Shown one piece after another: positions 23,580-33,359 of a DNA stretch of 64,000 nt. How positions within the stretch are numbered: position 1 is the stretch's first letter; each line of letters starts with the position of its first letter. The translations under genes were made by a program, and so were the position numbers. The stretch spans positions 29,302 through 93,301 of the forward strand of contig NZ_BMHH01000019.1 of NCBI RefSeq assembly GCF_014640615.1, written 5' to 3'. The DNA comes from Paramesorhizobium endophyticum (GTDB taxonomy: Bacteria; Pseudomonadota; Alphaproteobacteria; Rhizobiales; Rhizobiaceae). A model generated the notes under the pieces. The model saw only the letters and a list, made by a program, of their open reading frames with translations, was not told the origin of the DNA and made no database searches.

Positions 23580-23788
23580 TAGTGCAACAGTGATTTGAGA
23601 CTTACGATATGCAATTTTTTATTATCCGCAATGAACTGATTTTTCGCTCAGGCCGTTTGATCGCAGGCGCTTGGCCCCTGGCGCGGCGTTAAGGAGACGC
23701 ACGCCGGGCCAGGGGACGGATCCTTCCACACAAGCGGATCTAACCTCGGTGCATCGTGCTCCATGGCACGGTGTGGCGGAGATGTATC

Positions 23789-24337
23789 ATGTCCAAACTG
23801 CCTCGTTGCCAGCTGACGACGAAGGATTTCAGCATCCTCGAAGTGCTGCTCGAGCGAGACGCTCATCATGACGAAGCGTTCCTTCGTCTGCTGCGCCAAA
23901 AACTCTCGGTCGCGACCATCCTATTTCAGGACGACATTTGGCCCGATGTCGCAACGATCAACAGCCGCGTCGGGTTCACGGTTGACGGCAACCGCACAGA
24001 TAACCGGATCCTCGCCTATGGTGACGACGGTGCTGTTCCGGGGCTCACCCTGCCTGTCACAACCATTCGCGGCCTCGCATTGCTGGGATTGACAGCCGGC
24101 GAGACGATCGTGATCGAGCGATCGGACGGCGGAAGCGAGGAGGTTCGTCTCGACAAGGTTTGTCATCAGCCCCAAGCCAACCGGAAGGATCGATTGAATC
24201 AACAGACGCCAACCAACGCCACGTTGGGACAGCAATCGTCCGTCCTCGCATTTGAGGCTCGCCGCAAGCCGACACCAGTCAATCCCGAACCGCGGATCGA
24301 CCCGGATGACGATGATCCCGGGCCGCGTGCGGCGTAG
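23789..24337 (+). CDS. Second Rnk/GreA-C-like protein with long polar tail
   Basis: A 182-aa paralogue of the preceding gene product. 'PRCQLTTKDFSILEVLLERD', 'ATINSRVGFTVDGNRTDNRILAYGDDGAVPGLTLPVTTIRGLALLGLTAGETIVIERSDGGSEEVRLDKV' follow the Rnk layout, with the C-terminal GreA-like fold at about residues 45-130. A polar, Pro- and Asp-rich tail of about 50 residues, ending PDDDDPGPRAA, is added and likely disordered. GGAG precedes the ATG. Having two Rnk-like genes 200 bp apart suggests tandem duplication, though the identity between copies is low. Confidence 0.8.
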   Translation: MSKLPRCQLTTKDFSILEVLLERDAHHDEAFLRLLRQKLSVATILFQDDIWPDVATINSRVGFTVDGNRTDNRILAYGDDGAVPGLTLPVTTIRGLALLGLTAGETIVIERSDGGSEEVRLDKVCHQPQANRKDRLNQQTPTNATLGQQSSVLAFEARRKPTPVNPEPRIDPDDDDPGPRAA

Positions 24338-24369
24338 CCACGAGCTTGTTCAAACTGCAGTGTCTCGGT

Positions 24370-25437
24370 TCAATCCAACGCGGGCAAAAAGCGCGCGGCT
24401 TCCGGCGCCCAGCCGAAGCGGATGTTTGTGCCGACTTGCACATCGGCGGCCTGAGCGGGAGAGCGAGCGATGATTTCCTGTTCGCCTGCGTCGATGATGA
24501 CGCGCAGATCAGAGCCGCCATAGACCGTTTCGCGCACGCGGCCTTCGCAAAGGCCCGCGCCGAGGGTGATCGCCTCGGGGCGCACGACAATTGCACCCTT
24601 GGCGCCATCGGCGGGAACGGCGCCTGCAATTGCAAATGTCCCGAGCGCTGTCTGAAGCGCGCTATCCCTAACCGTGCCGCGGATGATCGAGGAGATTCCG
24701 ATGAAGTCTGCCACGAACAGGTTTTCCGGCTCCTCGTACATCTGGCGAGGCGTGCCGAGCTGGGCGATCTTGCCATTGTTCATCAGGCAGATGCGGTCGG
24801 AGAGCGCCAGCGCTTCCTGTTGGTCGTGGGTGACAAAGATGATCGTGGCGCCGGTCTCGCGATGGATGCGCTTGATCTCGATCTGCATCACCTCGCGAAG
24901 TTTGGCGTCGAGAGCGCCGAGCGGTTCGTCCATCAGGATAATGGCAGGATCGTAGACGAGGCAGCGCGCCAGCGCGACACGCTGTTGCTGGCCGCCGGAC
25001 AGTTGCGATGGGGAGCGGTCGGTGGCATGGGCAAGCCCCACTGTTTCGAGCGCTTGCGCAACTTTCGCATCGATCTCGGCCTTGCGCAGTCCGCGCATTT
25101 TCAAGGCGAAGCCAACATTCTCAGCCACCGTCATGTGCGGGAAGAGCGCATAATTCTGAAACACGACGCCGATATCACGCTTGTTGACCGGCGCGTAGGT
25201 CTGGTCCTTTCCATCGATGAACACCGAGCCGGCGCTGGGATCCTGCAATCCGCAGATGAGCTGAAGAAGGGTCGTCTTACCCGAGCCGGACGGTCCGAGC
25301 AGCGTAAGCAGTTCGCCTTTGCGGACTTCGAGATCGACGTGATCAAGCGCTGTGACGTGGCCATAGATCTTCGCTAGGCCCTGCACCTTGAGCTTGGTAT
25401 CGGATGTGCGGCTGGATGCAACTGACATGTCGAACAT
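24370..25437 (-). CDS. Spermidine/putrescine-type ABC transporter ATPase (PotA-like)
   Basis: ATP-hydrolysing subunit of an importer. The 355-aa product has Walker A GPSGSGKTTLL, Q-loop 'VFQNYALFPHMTVAENV', signature [13 protein letters not shown], Walker B IILMDEPLGALD, the His-switch loop 'VTHDQQEAL' and a C-terminal TOBE domain ('IVVRPEAITL'). This is the PotA/CUT1-Fbp ATPase layout. AAGGA lies before the ATG at 25437; an earlier in-frame ATG overlaps the permease stop (TGATG) and would add 14 residues. The same operon has the fused permease, the Tat-exported binding protein, a deacylase and a glucosidase. Confidence 0.92.
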   Translation of the reverse strand: MFDMSVASSRTSDTKLKVQGLAKIYGHVTALDHVDLEVRKGELLTLLGPSGSGKTTLLQLICGLQDPSAGSVFIDGKDQTYAPVNKRDIGVVFQNYALFPHMTVAENVGFALKMRGLRKAEIDAKVAQALETVGLAHATDRSPSQLSGGQQQRVALARCLVYDPAIILMDEPLGALDAKLREVMQIEIKRIHRETGATIIFVTHDQQEALALSDRICLMNNGKIAQLGTPRQMYEEPENLFVADFIGISSIIRGTVRDSALQTALGTFAIAGAVPADGAKGAIVVRPEAITLGAGLCEGRVRETVYGGSDLRVIIDAGEQEIIARSPAQAADVQVGTNIRFGWAPEAARFLPALD

Positions 25438-25478
25438 GGTTCCTTTGGTCGTGATTGAGAGGAAGGGTGCGCGCATCA

Positions 25479-27215
25479 TCAGCGCGGCCTTGCCCTTTCA
25501 GCAATGACGAAGAGCACAGTCACCACCGCCACGATGAAGACCGAGGCCGCGGCCAGAGTCGGGGAGATGCTGAGGATAATGTCGTCCCACATCTGCTTGG
25601 GCAGGGTCTGTTTGATGCCGGCGCCCACGAAGAGAGCAATGGTCAGCTCTTCGAAAGAGTGAAGCAGACCAAAGAGGAAGGCCGCGACGGCTCCACCTTT
25701 CACCAATGGCAGGAGCACCAGGCGAAGCTGCTGCCAGCGGCTGGCGCCCAGAGTGGCGGCGGCCTGCAGGAGGCGCCAATCGACGCCGCGAAAAGTTGTC
25801 AGGAGAATGACGAACACCACCGGGATAGCCGACAGTGTGTGACCGAGCACGATGCCGGAATCAGTGGCGATCAACCCGACTTTCGCCATGACATAGAACA
25901 AGGAGACGCCGATCACGATGTTCGGCACGACCATAGGCAGCATGAAAGACAGGAATACCAGCCCACCCATTTTGCGCTGCGAGCGGGCCAGACCATAAGC
26001 GCCCATGCCCGCAATGATCGTGGCAAAGATACCGGTTGCAATCGCGATGACCATAGAGCGCATCGTCGCGCCCATCCATTGCTCAGAGCCGAGATAAGCT
26101 TCGAACCAGCGCAGTGAAAAGCTCTTGGGTGGGAATTCCAGGAAGCTTGACCCGGAGAAAGCCATGGGCGGGAAGGCAAGGACCGGGACGATGAGCACGG
26201 CAATGGTGAGCCAGACAAACACCGTGAAGGCTCCCTTGCCGAGGCGCGCCGGCAGAAGGCGGGCGAAGAGGTCACTGACCGTCGCCGCGATTTCGATGAT
26301 CCAGCTGCCGATGGTACCGACGATGCCACCACGCTTCAGCGCCGCCCCATTGCCGGAAATCGCCGACATGCCGAAAAGGCGGTCGTAAAGCGCGATGGTA
26401 ATCAGAGTGACGGCCAGCAGGAGTGCCGCAAGCGCTCCCGCAAGACGAAGATTGAAAAGCTTTTGCACCTGCGTGATCATCATCTGGCCGATAACGGTCT
26501 CGTTCGGGGATCCGAGCAACGCTGGCGTAATGAAGAATCCAAGCCCCATGACGAAGATCAGCAGGCCCGCCGCGGCGACGCCCGGCATGGAAAGCGGCAC
26601 AAAGATGCGCCAGAAGGACTGGCTGCGGCTTGCGCCCATCGTCATAGCCGCGGGGATAAGCCGGTTGTCGATCGACAGCATCGTCGGCAGCATGGTCAGG
26701 ATAGCAATGGGCAGCATGGCGTGCGCCATGCCGAACACGACAGCCCCCCGACCATAGAGCAGGTTGAGTTCGGTACCGAATCCCATGCCCACGAGCAGCT
26801 GCGCGACGATCCCTTTACGCGCCAGAAGCACGATCCAGGCAAAATTCTTCAGAAGCGGGCTCACCCAAAACGGCAGTAGAACGAGCCACATCGCCATGCG
26901 CCGGCGACGCTCTTGCATGCCTGCCAGCCAAAAAGCGATTGGATAACCGACCAGAAGACAGACCAGCGTTACTTGCGCGGCAATCGCGAAAGTGTTGGCC
27001 ATGACCTTCACATAGACCCCGGCCGAAAACATCTGCTCATAGACAGACAGATCGAACGCGCCCGATTTGGGATTGACGAAAGATTGCCAGATGAGCGCGC
27101 CTGCCGGAAGGATCAGCAACAGCGCCATATAGACAAGCCCAGGCGTCGAGAGCCACAGGCTGTCCAGCCTCGCGCGCGGCCTCTTGAATGTGTCTTTGAC
27201 GGTAAGTTCAGCCAT
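25479..27215 (-). CDS. Fused double ABC permease (PotB-PotC type)
   Basis: Membrane subunits of the importer in one chain of 578 aa. The N-terminal half (residues 1-290) carries six transmembrane helices and an EAA-like loop ('AAMTMGASRSQSFWRIFVPLSMPG'). The C-terminal half (from about 325) has six more with a second EAA-like loop ('AAATLGASRWQQLRLVLLPLVKGG'). Spermidine-type systems normally have two separate genes of about 280 aa each; a fusion also occurs in FbpB-type ferric permeases. The fusion gives one homodimer-independent permease. The gene lies 42 bp upstream of the ATPase and about 110 bp after the binding protein. Confidence 0.9.
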   Translation of the reverse strand: MAELTVKDTFKRPRARLDSLWLSTPGLVYMALLLILPAGALIWQSFVNPKSGAFDLSVYEQMFSAGVYVKVMANTFAIAAQVTLVCLLVGYPIAFWLAGMQERRRRMAMWLVLLPFWVSPLLKNFAWIVLLARKGIVAQLLVGMGFGTELNLLYGRGAVVFGMAHAMLPIAILTMLPTMLSIDNRLIPAAMTMGASRSQSFWRIFVPLSMPGVAAAGLLIFVMGLGFFITPALLGSPNETVIGQMMITQVQKLFNLRLAGALAALLLAVTLITIALYDRLFGMSAISGNGAALKRGGIVGTIGSWIIEIAATVSDLFARLLPARLGKGAFTVFVWLTIAVLIVPVLAFPPMAFSGSSFLEFPPKSFSLRWFEAYLGSEQWMGATMRSMVIAIATGIFATIIAGMGAYGLARSQRKMGGLVFLSFMLPMVVPNIVIGVSLFYVMAKVGLIATDSGIVLGHTLSAIPVVFVILLTTFRGVDWRLLQAAATLGASRWQQLRLVLLPLVKGGAVAAFLFGLLHSFEELTIALFVGAGIKQTLPKQMWDDIILSISPTLAAASVFIVAVVTVLFVIAERARPR

Positions 27216-27328
27216 GGAAATTCCGTGTGTTGAAATGGCCCGTTCAACTCGCGCGAGCCACCCTTACCAAGAGATAACGGCCCCGTTCAGAGACGAGGCC
27301 GCAAGTTTCGGTGGCCGGTCGGCGACAA

Positions 27329-28399
27329 TTAGCTGAGAATCCACTGCTCGAAACGCTGGGTCAGCTCATCCTGATGCTCGGCCCAGTACCCGGCGTTGAG
27401 AACGGTTAAGCCCTTGATGTTGTCCGGTGCAGTGGGCAGGAGAGTAGCCTTTTCGGCGCTCAGATACTCATAGGCCTTCATATTGGTCGGCCCGCAGGCC
27501 AGGATGTCCGTATAAGCAGCCTGCCGCTTGCCATCCAGGCACCACTCGATGAACTTGCGAGCGAGGTCGGCTTTCTCAGTATTCCCGGCGATGGTCCAGC
27601 CATCGATGTTGAAAAGGCCGCCGTTCCAGACGATGCCGGCGGGTGCACCGGCGCTGATGGCGGCCTGTGCCCGGGTCGACCATGTGGACATCATATCCAG
27701 TTCGCCATCTTTGAGCAGCTGTGTCGCATGAGCCCCCGAAGTCCACCAGATGTTGATGTGAGACTTGATCTTGTCGAGGCTTGCGAAGGCTCGCTCGACA
27801 TCCAATGGATAGAGTTTGTCAAGCGGCACGCCATCGGCGAGAAGCGCCATTTCAAGCGTCGTGATCGGGCTGCGCCACAGACCACGACGCCCCTTGAAAG
27901 CTTCGACGTTCCAGAAGTCGGCCCAGCTGGCCGGGACCTTCTTCATGGTATCCTTGCGATAAGCCATAGCCAGCGCAAAGATCGCGACACCTGCGAAGTC
28001 CGGCTCAAAGGTGTTCGGGACGAAGTCTTGCTTGTTCGGAACTTCGATGTTGAGCGGCAACATATATTGATCGCCGAGCTGGCGTATGCGCAAAACATGT
28101 TCCGGCGTCATCAGCGAGACATCGAACAACTTCGTGTCGGTATCGATGGCCATTTTGTATTGCGGGATAGGGTCGGGCTCGTTGGTGTTGGTCTGGATAA
28201 CGACGCCGGTCTCCGCGGTGAACGTATCGTAGAAAGCGACCTTGAAACCTTCGTAGAACGCGCCGCCCATGTCGCGAACGGTTAGAGTCTGGCCGGCGAA
28301 GGCGCGCGAGCCTTTCAGGATCATCGGCGCTGCCAGGCCGACGGCGGCAATGCTGGTTGACGCCTTCAGAAAACCACGGCGTGAGAAATTATTGTTCAT
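27329..28399 (-). CDS. Tat-exported ABC substrate-binding protein (polyamine/PotD type)
   Basis: A 356-aa periplasmic binding protein with twin-arginine signal SRRGFLKAS and cleavage after SRAFA. The mature part shows the PotD/PotF-like fold ('TLTVRDMGGAFYEGFKVAFYDTFTAETGVVIQTN', 'KKVPASWADFWNVEAFKGRRGLWR', 'IVWNGGLFNIDGWTIAGNTEKADLARKFIEWCLDGKRQAAYTDILACGPTN'). The ligand cannot be read from sequence; other genes of the operon suggest an N-acyl or glycosyl compound rather than a free polyamine. GGAG is about 15 bases upstream. Confidence 0.88.
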   Translation of the reverse strand: MNNNFSRRGFLKASTSIAAVGLAAPMILKGSRAFAGQTLTVRDMGGAFYEGFKVAFYDTFTAETGVVIQTNTNEPDPIPQYKMAIDTDTKLFDVSLMTPEHVLRIRQLGDQYMLPLNIEVPNKQDFVPNTFEPDFAGVAIFALAMAYRKDTMKKVPASWADFWNVEAFKGRRGLWRSPITTLEMALLADGVPLDKLYPLDVERAFASLDKIKSHINIWWTSGAHATQLLKDGELDMMSTWSTRAQAAISAGAPAGIVWNGGLFNIDGWTIAGNTEKADLARKFIEWCLDGKRQAAYTDILACGPTNMKAYEYLSAEKATLLPTAPDNIKGLTVLNAGYWAEHQDELTQRFEQWILS

Positions 28400-28496
28400 T
28401 TTTTGCCCTCCGGCTGTTGTTCAACCCTCGTCACCGTACATCTCGCATCATTGCGGCTTAGGTAAATTACATTTTTCCGTGCATTTGCTTTGGCTC

Positions 28497-29672
28497 CTAC
28501 GAAGTAGCGCCAAGGTAGCCCCGGCAGAACCGGTCGACAGCGCGCGCGAGAACAGCATCACAAAGCGCTAACTGGCTTTCCGCGATAAATTCGTCGGGAC
28601 AATGGCCCTGCTCCATGTTGCCGGGCCCGCAAATGATCACTGGCGCTTCAAGCGCCTGTGCGAAAAGCCCGGCTTCCGTGCCAAAGCTCAGCCGGCAATG
28701 GGGCGTTCCCGCTGGCAGGCAACCTGCAAATGCCAGCACAGCAGGATCATCCGCATCGGTGGCAAGTCCGGGATAGTTGCCCGTGTCTTTCACGTCCAGC
28801 GCAGCTTCTGCGAAGCGTGCCCGATAAGGCTCAACGACCGCCTCGCCAATTTTTCGGATGCGCTCGGCTAGGGCTAACGGGTCGTCTGCCGCCATCACTC
28901 GGCATTCCATCAACATCTCGGCCTTGTCCGGCACAAGGTTGACGGCAGTGCCGCCGGCAAGCCTGCCGACATGAACCGTTGCGTAAGGCACGGAATAGTC
29001 TGGCTCACGCAGACCATGGGCCTCGATTTCGTCCTGCAGCCGACGCAGCCTAGAGATGAAATCAGTGGCGATATGCAGGGCATTGAGTGCAAGGGGCGCC
29101 TCCGCCGAATGACGTGGCACACCAGTGGCTGTCACGCGGAAGGCCATCTTGCCCTTGTGTCCAAGGCCAAGCTGCATCGAGGTCGGTTCTCCGACCACAA
29201 TCAGGTCGGGTCGAATGCCTCGGGCGTCGATATCGTCGATCATCGGCCGCACGCCAACACACCCAATCTCCTCGTCATACGAGATGGCGATCCAGAGCGG
29301 TGCGGTAAAACGAACCGAATGAAGCTTTTCCCCCAGGGCCATTACCGAAGCCACGAACCCTTTCATGTCCGCACTGCCGCGTCCATAAAGGCGTCTCTCC
29401 CTTCTGGTCATCGCAAACGGAGGAACTGTCCAGTCTTGCCCCGCAACCGGGACGACATCAACGTGACCGGAGAGCATCAGCCCGCCGGGAACATCCGGCC
29501 CGAACCGGGCAAGCAGTGAAGCCTTCTGTCCAGTTTCATCCGGGAAACGCTCGCAGATCGCCCCGGCTTTCATGAGCGCGGCCTCGATCTCGGTGATCAG
29601 CGGCAGGTTCGTGTCGGCGCTGATAGTGGGATGGGCGATCAGTCGGCCAAGCCAGTCCTCGGTGGGCGTCAC
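28497..29672 (-). CDS. M20 family deacylase (ArgE/DapE-like)
   Basis: Zinc amidohydrolase that splits an N-acyl amino acid or similar compound. The 391-aa protein has metal-site motifs 'MLSGHVDVVPVAGQDWTVPPF' (first His and Asp), 'GRGSADMKGFVASVMAL', 'SYDEEIGCVGVRPMI' (catalytic and ligand Glu) and 'VVGEPTSMQLGLGHKG'. A dimerisation domain ('PRHSAEAPLALNALHIATDFISRL') and a C-terminal His ligand region ('ICGPGNMEQGHCPDEFIAESQL') complete the fold. ArgE (acetylornithine deacetylase) is the closest pattern. The gene overlaps the GH3 gene by four bases (ATGA), so both act in one pathway, probably on an imported conjugate. Confidence 0.87.
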   Translation of the reverse strand: MTPTEDWLGRLIAHPTISADTNLPLITEIEAALMKAGAICERFPDETGQKASLLARFGPDVPGGLMLSGHVDVVPVAGQDWTVPPFAMTRRERRLYGRGSADMKGFVASVMALGEKLHSVRFTAPLWIAISYDEEIGCVGVRPMIDDIDARGIRPDLIVVGEPTSMQLGLGHKGKMAFRVTATGVPRHSAEAPLALNALHIATDFISRLRRLQDEIEAHGLREPDYSVPYATVHVGRLAGGTAVNLVPDKAEMLMECRVMAADDPLALAERIRKIGEAVVEPYRARFAEAALDVKDTGNYPGLATDADDPAVLAFAGCLPAGTPHCRLSFGTEAGLFAQALEAPVIICGPGNMEQGHCPDEFIAESQLALCDAVLARAVDRFCRGYLGATS

Positions 29673-32041
29673 AGACCTGCCTCCGCCGTATCCATGGCGG
29701 CATTGATCTCCTTGATCAGGCCGATGACTTCCGCTTCCGGGATCGACAAGCGGAGGCGCCGCTCAAGCGAGGTGAAGATGCCGAAAAAGGAGTTCGAGCA
29801 GTGATTGAGCATCCGCATCGCCTCCTCCGGGGAGATATTGCAACGGGCCGTCAGATAAGCACAGATGTGCTCGCAGGCTATGGAATTGGGCAGCACGTAA
29901 GCCGGTTGCGTGTCATAGGCCAACCGGCGGAAGGGCAACACCGAAGGCTTCAGCTTCAGACCGGCGACAAGCCGCGGATCGCGAGATGAGGCTCCGACGA
30001 CGAGGCGTGCATCGACGCCTTCCAGAACCCAGCGGCTTAATGCCGGGTCCCAGACAGCGAGATCGGAACCTTTGACTATCATCTCTACCCGCTTGCTTTC
30101 GCCGGGCTCAAGCATGGGTTTCGCAAAACCTTTCAGCTCCTGCGGAGAGCGCTTCAGGCGCTTGCCTGGTGCCTGAAGGTAAAGTTGAGCCACCTCAGCA
30201 CCGGCGCGCGCGCCTGTGTTGGTGATAGTGAAGCCGACGGCAATCTGGTCGTGCAAGCCGATTTCGGAAGCAGAGAGCGCCAAGTCCGAATAGGCGAATT
30301 GTGTGTAGCTCAATCCATGGCCGAAGGGGAAAAGCGGATCGATATCCCGCAGATCGTAGGCTCGATAGCCGACATGGATGCCTTCGCCATAAATATGCCG
30401 GCCGTTCTCGCCCGGATAGTGCAGGAAGCCCGGCACGTCTGCCAGCCGCTTGGGGAAAGTCACCGAGAGCTTGCCCGACGGGTTGACCTTGCCGGTCAGC
30501 ACGTCGGCGACCGCGCCGCCCATGGCCTGGCCGGAATAGAAGGTGACGAGCACTGCGCCCACTTTTTCGATCCACGGCATTTCGACGGCGTCCGGACAGG
30601 CGATGATGACCGCTACCTTTTGTGACACCGCGGCAAGCGCTGCGATCATCTCGTCCTGACCTGGGCCGAGCGCCAATGTCGTGCGATCGGAGCCCTCGCC
30701 ATCATAGGCACCCTCCGTCGAGGTATAGACCAGAACCAGATCGGCCTTTGCCGCCATGTCAAGCGCTTCGGCGTCGGCCTCCGGGCAGAAAGTGATCTGA
30801 TGATCCGGACCGAGCGCGCGCTGTAACTGCTCCAGCGGCTGATCCACCATCGTCGGGATGGTCGTGGCGCAGCCGGATCCCTGGATGACGGGTGTTCCGG
30901 CATCGCGTCCGACCACAAGTATCCGCCGCATGGCAGAACTAACCGGAAGCAATCCTTCGTTGCGCACGAGCACCATAGAGGCAGCCGCCATGTTGCGGGC
31001 CTCAGTATGATGTTCCTCAGCGGTGTATACCGGCACCGGGGTTGCTGCGCCCGTGTTGCAGCGATCGATCAGATCGAGCATCCGCCTGCAGGAGAGATTG
31101 GCCGCTTCTGCTGGCACGGCACCGGACTGTAGGGCCGCAAGCAGGTCGGCTTTGCGCCGAGGGCTCTCCGGCATATCGAGGTCCCCACCCGCCATCAGCG
31201 AGGCCGGACGGTCCTTGATGCCATGCCAGTCCGAGACGACGATGCCGTCAAAGCCCCATTCCTGTCGCAGGACTTCGTTGAGAAGCCACGGATCCTCCGA
31301 CGCCTGAACACCATTGAGGCGGTTATAAGAGGACATGATTGTCCAGGGCTTGGACTGCTTGATGGCAATCTCGAACCCCTTGAGATAAATTTCCCGCAGG
31401 GCGCGCTCTTCCACAACACTATCCATTGTGGTTCGCTCAACCTCGGAATTGTTGCAGGCGAAGTGCTTCAGCGACGTGCCGACACCTTGAGACTGGATCC
31501 CATCGATCACGGCTGCGGCAAGCTTGCCGGTCACCAGCGGGTCTTCCGAATAGTATTCATAGGAGCGGCCAGCCAGCGGGGTTCGGCGCAAATTGATGCC
31601 CGGCCCCAGCAGCAGGTGAACGCCCATGGCGCGGCATTCCCTACCAAGCAGCGTGCCCAGACGGTGCATCAACGTCTCGTCCCAGCTATTGCCCATGGCC
31701 GAACCGTTGGGAAAACAGGTCGCGGGTTTCATTTCCCCCCAAGCGATGGCCACGTCACTGGCACGCTGATTGACCACCGACAAAAATGCGTCCAGTTCCA
31801 TACCACCGCGCTCGTCGCTGTCGATCTGCGGAATGGAATAGCGCACGCCGTAAGTGCCATCGGTCATGACGATGGGCTTGATCCCATAGGCGGGGATCCC
31901 TGCGGTCTTCCACATTCCAAACCCGGAAAGCAGATCAACCTTCTCCTCGTTGGTCATAGCTTCGATGAGGTGATCGGACGGATGATCAGCGACTGGGGTC
32001 TTGTTGGACAAGGATGCCTCCGTGATAGCGATAATGCGCAT
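29669..32041 (-). CDS. Glycoside hydrolase family 3 beta-glucosidase-like enzyme
   Basis: A 790-aa GH3 protein. 'GPGINLRRTPLAGRSYEYYSEDP', 'SLKHFACNNSE' and the catalytic nucleophile region 'GFDGIVVSDWHGIKDR' (Asp271) identify the family; the C-terminal part has the GH3-C sandwich ('GPGQDEMIAALAA', 'SGKLSVTFPKRLADVP') and a fibronectin-III-like end. No signal peptide is seen, so it works in the cytoplasm on an imported glycoside. GH3 members split beta-glucosides, N-acetylglucosaminides and more. The start at 32041 is taken; a TTG at 32011 with GGAGG 5 bases upstream is an alternative that would remove ten residues. It is coupled to the M20 gene. Confidence 0.88.
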   Translation of the reverse strand: MRIIAITEASLSNKTPVADHPSDHLIEAMTNEEKVDLLSGFGMWKTAGIPAYGIKPIVMTDGTYGVRYSIPQIDSDERGGMELDAFLSVVNQRASDVAIAWGEMKPATCFPNGSAMGNSWDETLMHRLGTLLGRECRAMGVHLLLGPGINLRRTPLAGRSYEYYSEDPLVTGKLAAAVIDGIQSQGVGTSLKHFACNNSEVERTTMDSVVEERALREIYLKGFEIAIKQSKPWTIMSSYNRLNGVQASEDPWLLNEVLRQEWGFDGIVVSDWHGIKDRPASLMAGGDLDMPESPRRKADLLAALQSGAVPAEAANLSCRRMLDLIDRCNTGAATPVPVYTAEEHHTEARNMAAASMVLVRNEGLLPVSSAMRRILVVGRDAGTPVIQGSGCATTIPTMVDQPLEQLQRALGPDHQITFCPEADAEALDMAAKADLVLVYTSTEGAYDGEGSDRTTLALGPGQDEMIAALAAVSQKVAVIIACPDAVEMPWIEKVGAVLVTFYSGQAMGGAVADVLTGKVNPSGKLSVTFPKRLADVPGFLHYPGENGRHIYGEGIHVGYRAYDLRDIDPLFPFGHGLSYTQFAYSDLALSASEIGLHDQIAVGFTITNTGARAGAEVAQLYLQAPGKRLKRSPQELKGFAKPMLEPGESKRVEMIVKGSDLAVWDPALSRWVLEGVDARLVVGASSRDPRLVAGLKLKPSVLPFRRLAYDTQPAYVLPNSIACEHICAYLTARCNISPEEAMRMLNHCSNSFFGIFTSLERRLRLSIPEAEVIGLIKEINAAMDTAEAGL

Positions 32042-32136
32042 AGCGACTGCGCCGGTCGAATTGGCGCGGACACTTGCATTTGCGGAGGCAAAAGAAAAAT
32101 AAGATATTCAGAACTGGTGCTTTGAAAAAAGCGAGC

Positions 32137-33090
32137 CTAATCCGGCGCGCCGCGGCGCAAATTGAGAATGGGGGATTCCATCCCGGGCACATAACTGTCG
32201 GAAATCAGGTTCCGGCAGTGCTCTTCGAAACTGCGCATCAGCCGCGTTGTGACCTGCTGGCTCACACGGATCAGCCCGATGCGCATCGGCTTGTGGTCGC
32301 CCGCCAAGCGCAGCCCGACCAGGCGTCTGCCGTCCAGCGCCGCCTTGTTCTTGGGGCGAACATTGGCCAGCGTATAGCCATAACGATTGCCGACCATGGT
32401 CCGGATCACCTCTTGATGCTGAAGTTCCGCGACGATGTTCGGCGTCACGCTCGCCGCGGCGAAGAGACCCAGGAAATAGTCTCGCGAAAGCGGCAAATCC
32501 AGCAGAATGAACTCCCGGTGCTGCAGCTCGGCAAGCGTGACGACCGAACGCTCGGCAAGCGGATCGGTCTCTGCGACTTGTACGTAAGGAGGCAGTTCGG
32601 CGAGCGGCTTGAACTCGAAACCTTCCGGAATGAGCAGATCGTAAGAGAGTGCAACGTCCAACTCGGCCCGCTCAAGCTTTGCAAGCAGGACACTATGATC
32701 CGCTATGGTCGGCCGCACACTGGCGCCGGGATAGGCGCTGTTGAAACTGTGGCTGACCTCCGGGAGCAGCATCGGCGCGAAGGTCAGAAGGCACCCGAGC
32801 GATAAAGTGCCTCGAACCTGATCCGTGGCCTCGGAGGCGGCAGTGTACATGTTCTGCACCTGCTCGATGACCGTCTTTGCCTGTGCGAGAAGTTTCTGGC
32901 CGGCGGGGGTGAGCGAAAGCCCCTGCGCGTGACGTCTCAGGAAAAGTTGTGTCTTCAGCTCGATCTCAAGCTGAGAAATGGCGGTCGAGATGGAAGGTTG
33001 CGAAACCCTGATCCGCTCAGACGCCAAAGTGATGGACCCGGCCTCCGCCGTGGCGATGAAATATTCAAGTTGGCGAAGGGTAAACCGCAT
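32137..33090 (-). CDS. LysR-family transcriptional regulator
   Basis: A 317-aa LysR-type regulator with the N-terminal winged helix (residues 1-60: 'FTLRQLEYFIATAEAGSITLASERIRVSQPSISTAISQLE') and a co-inducer-binding domain with 'TLSLGCLLTFAPMLLPEV'. It reads in the same direction as the GH3-M20-ABC operon and lies 95 bp upstream of the GH3 gene, so it probably controls that operon. The FMO-like gene is divergent on the other side. The start at 33090 begins MRFTLRQ; the frame is open nine codons further upstream. Confidence 0.88.
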   Translation of the reverse strand: MRFTLRQLEYFIATAEAGSITLASERIRVSQPSISTAISQLEIELKTQLFLRRHAQGLSLTPAGQKLLAQAKTVIEQVQNMYTAASEATDQVRGTLSLGCLLTFAPMLLPEVSHSFNSAYPGASVRPTIADHSVLLAKLERAELDVALSYDLLIPEGFEFKPLAELPPYVQVAETDPLAERSVVTLAELQHREFILLDLPLSRDYFLGLFAAASVTPNIVAELQHQEVIRTMVGNRYGYTLANVRPKNKAALDGRRLVGLRLAGDHKPMRIGLIRVSQQVTTRLMRSFEEHCRNLISDSYVPGMESPILNLRRGAPD

Positions 33091-33359
33091 GAAGCAACCT
33101 AATGCAGCGCGCCGCACCGCTGGAGCAGCCGCCCGCTCGTGGCTCGGACTGAAGTTCCAAGTCTAATAAGTCGCGACACCTGATGTGTAAACAGCCTGGC
33201 TTGAGGTCGATAACTCGTCACGGCTCCGCCGGATTGCTTTCGCCGATCCTAATCAGTGCTGCAGGAAATCGTAATTTTCCAAAACCAAGCCCTCCGCTAC
33301 AGCGGGAGCAAGCAGTCGCCTGGGCGTATCCAGCCCACGGCGAAAAGGAAGGACGAAGC

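Noticed and set aside
24346..25377. 343-codon plus-strand open frame opposite the ABC ATPase
   Set aside because: All ATPase motifs lie in the minus frame; the plus frame has no motif.
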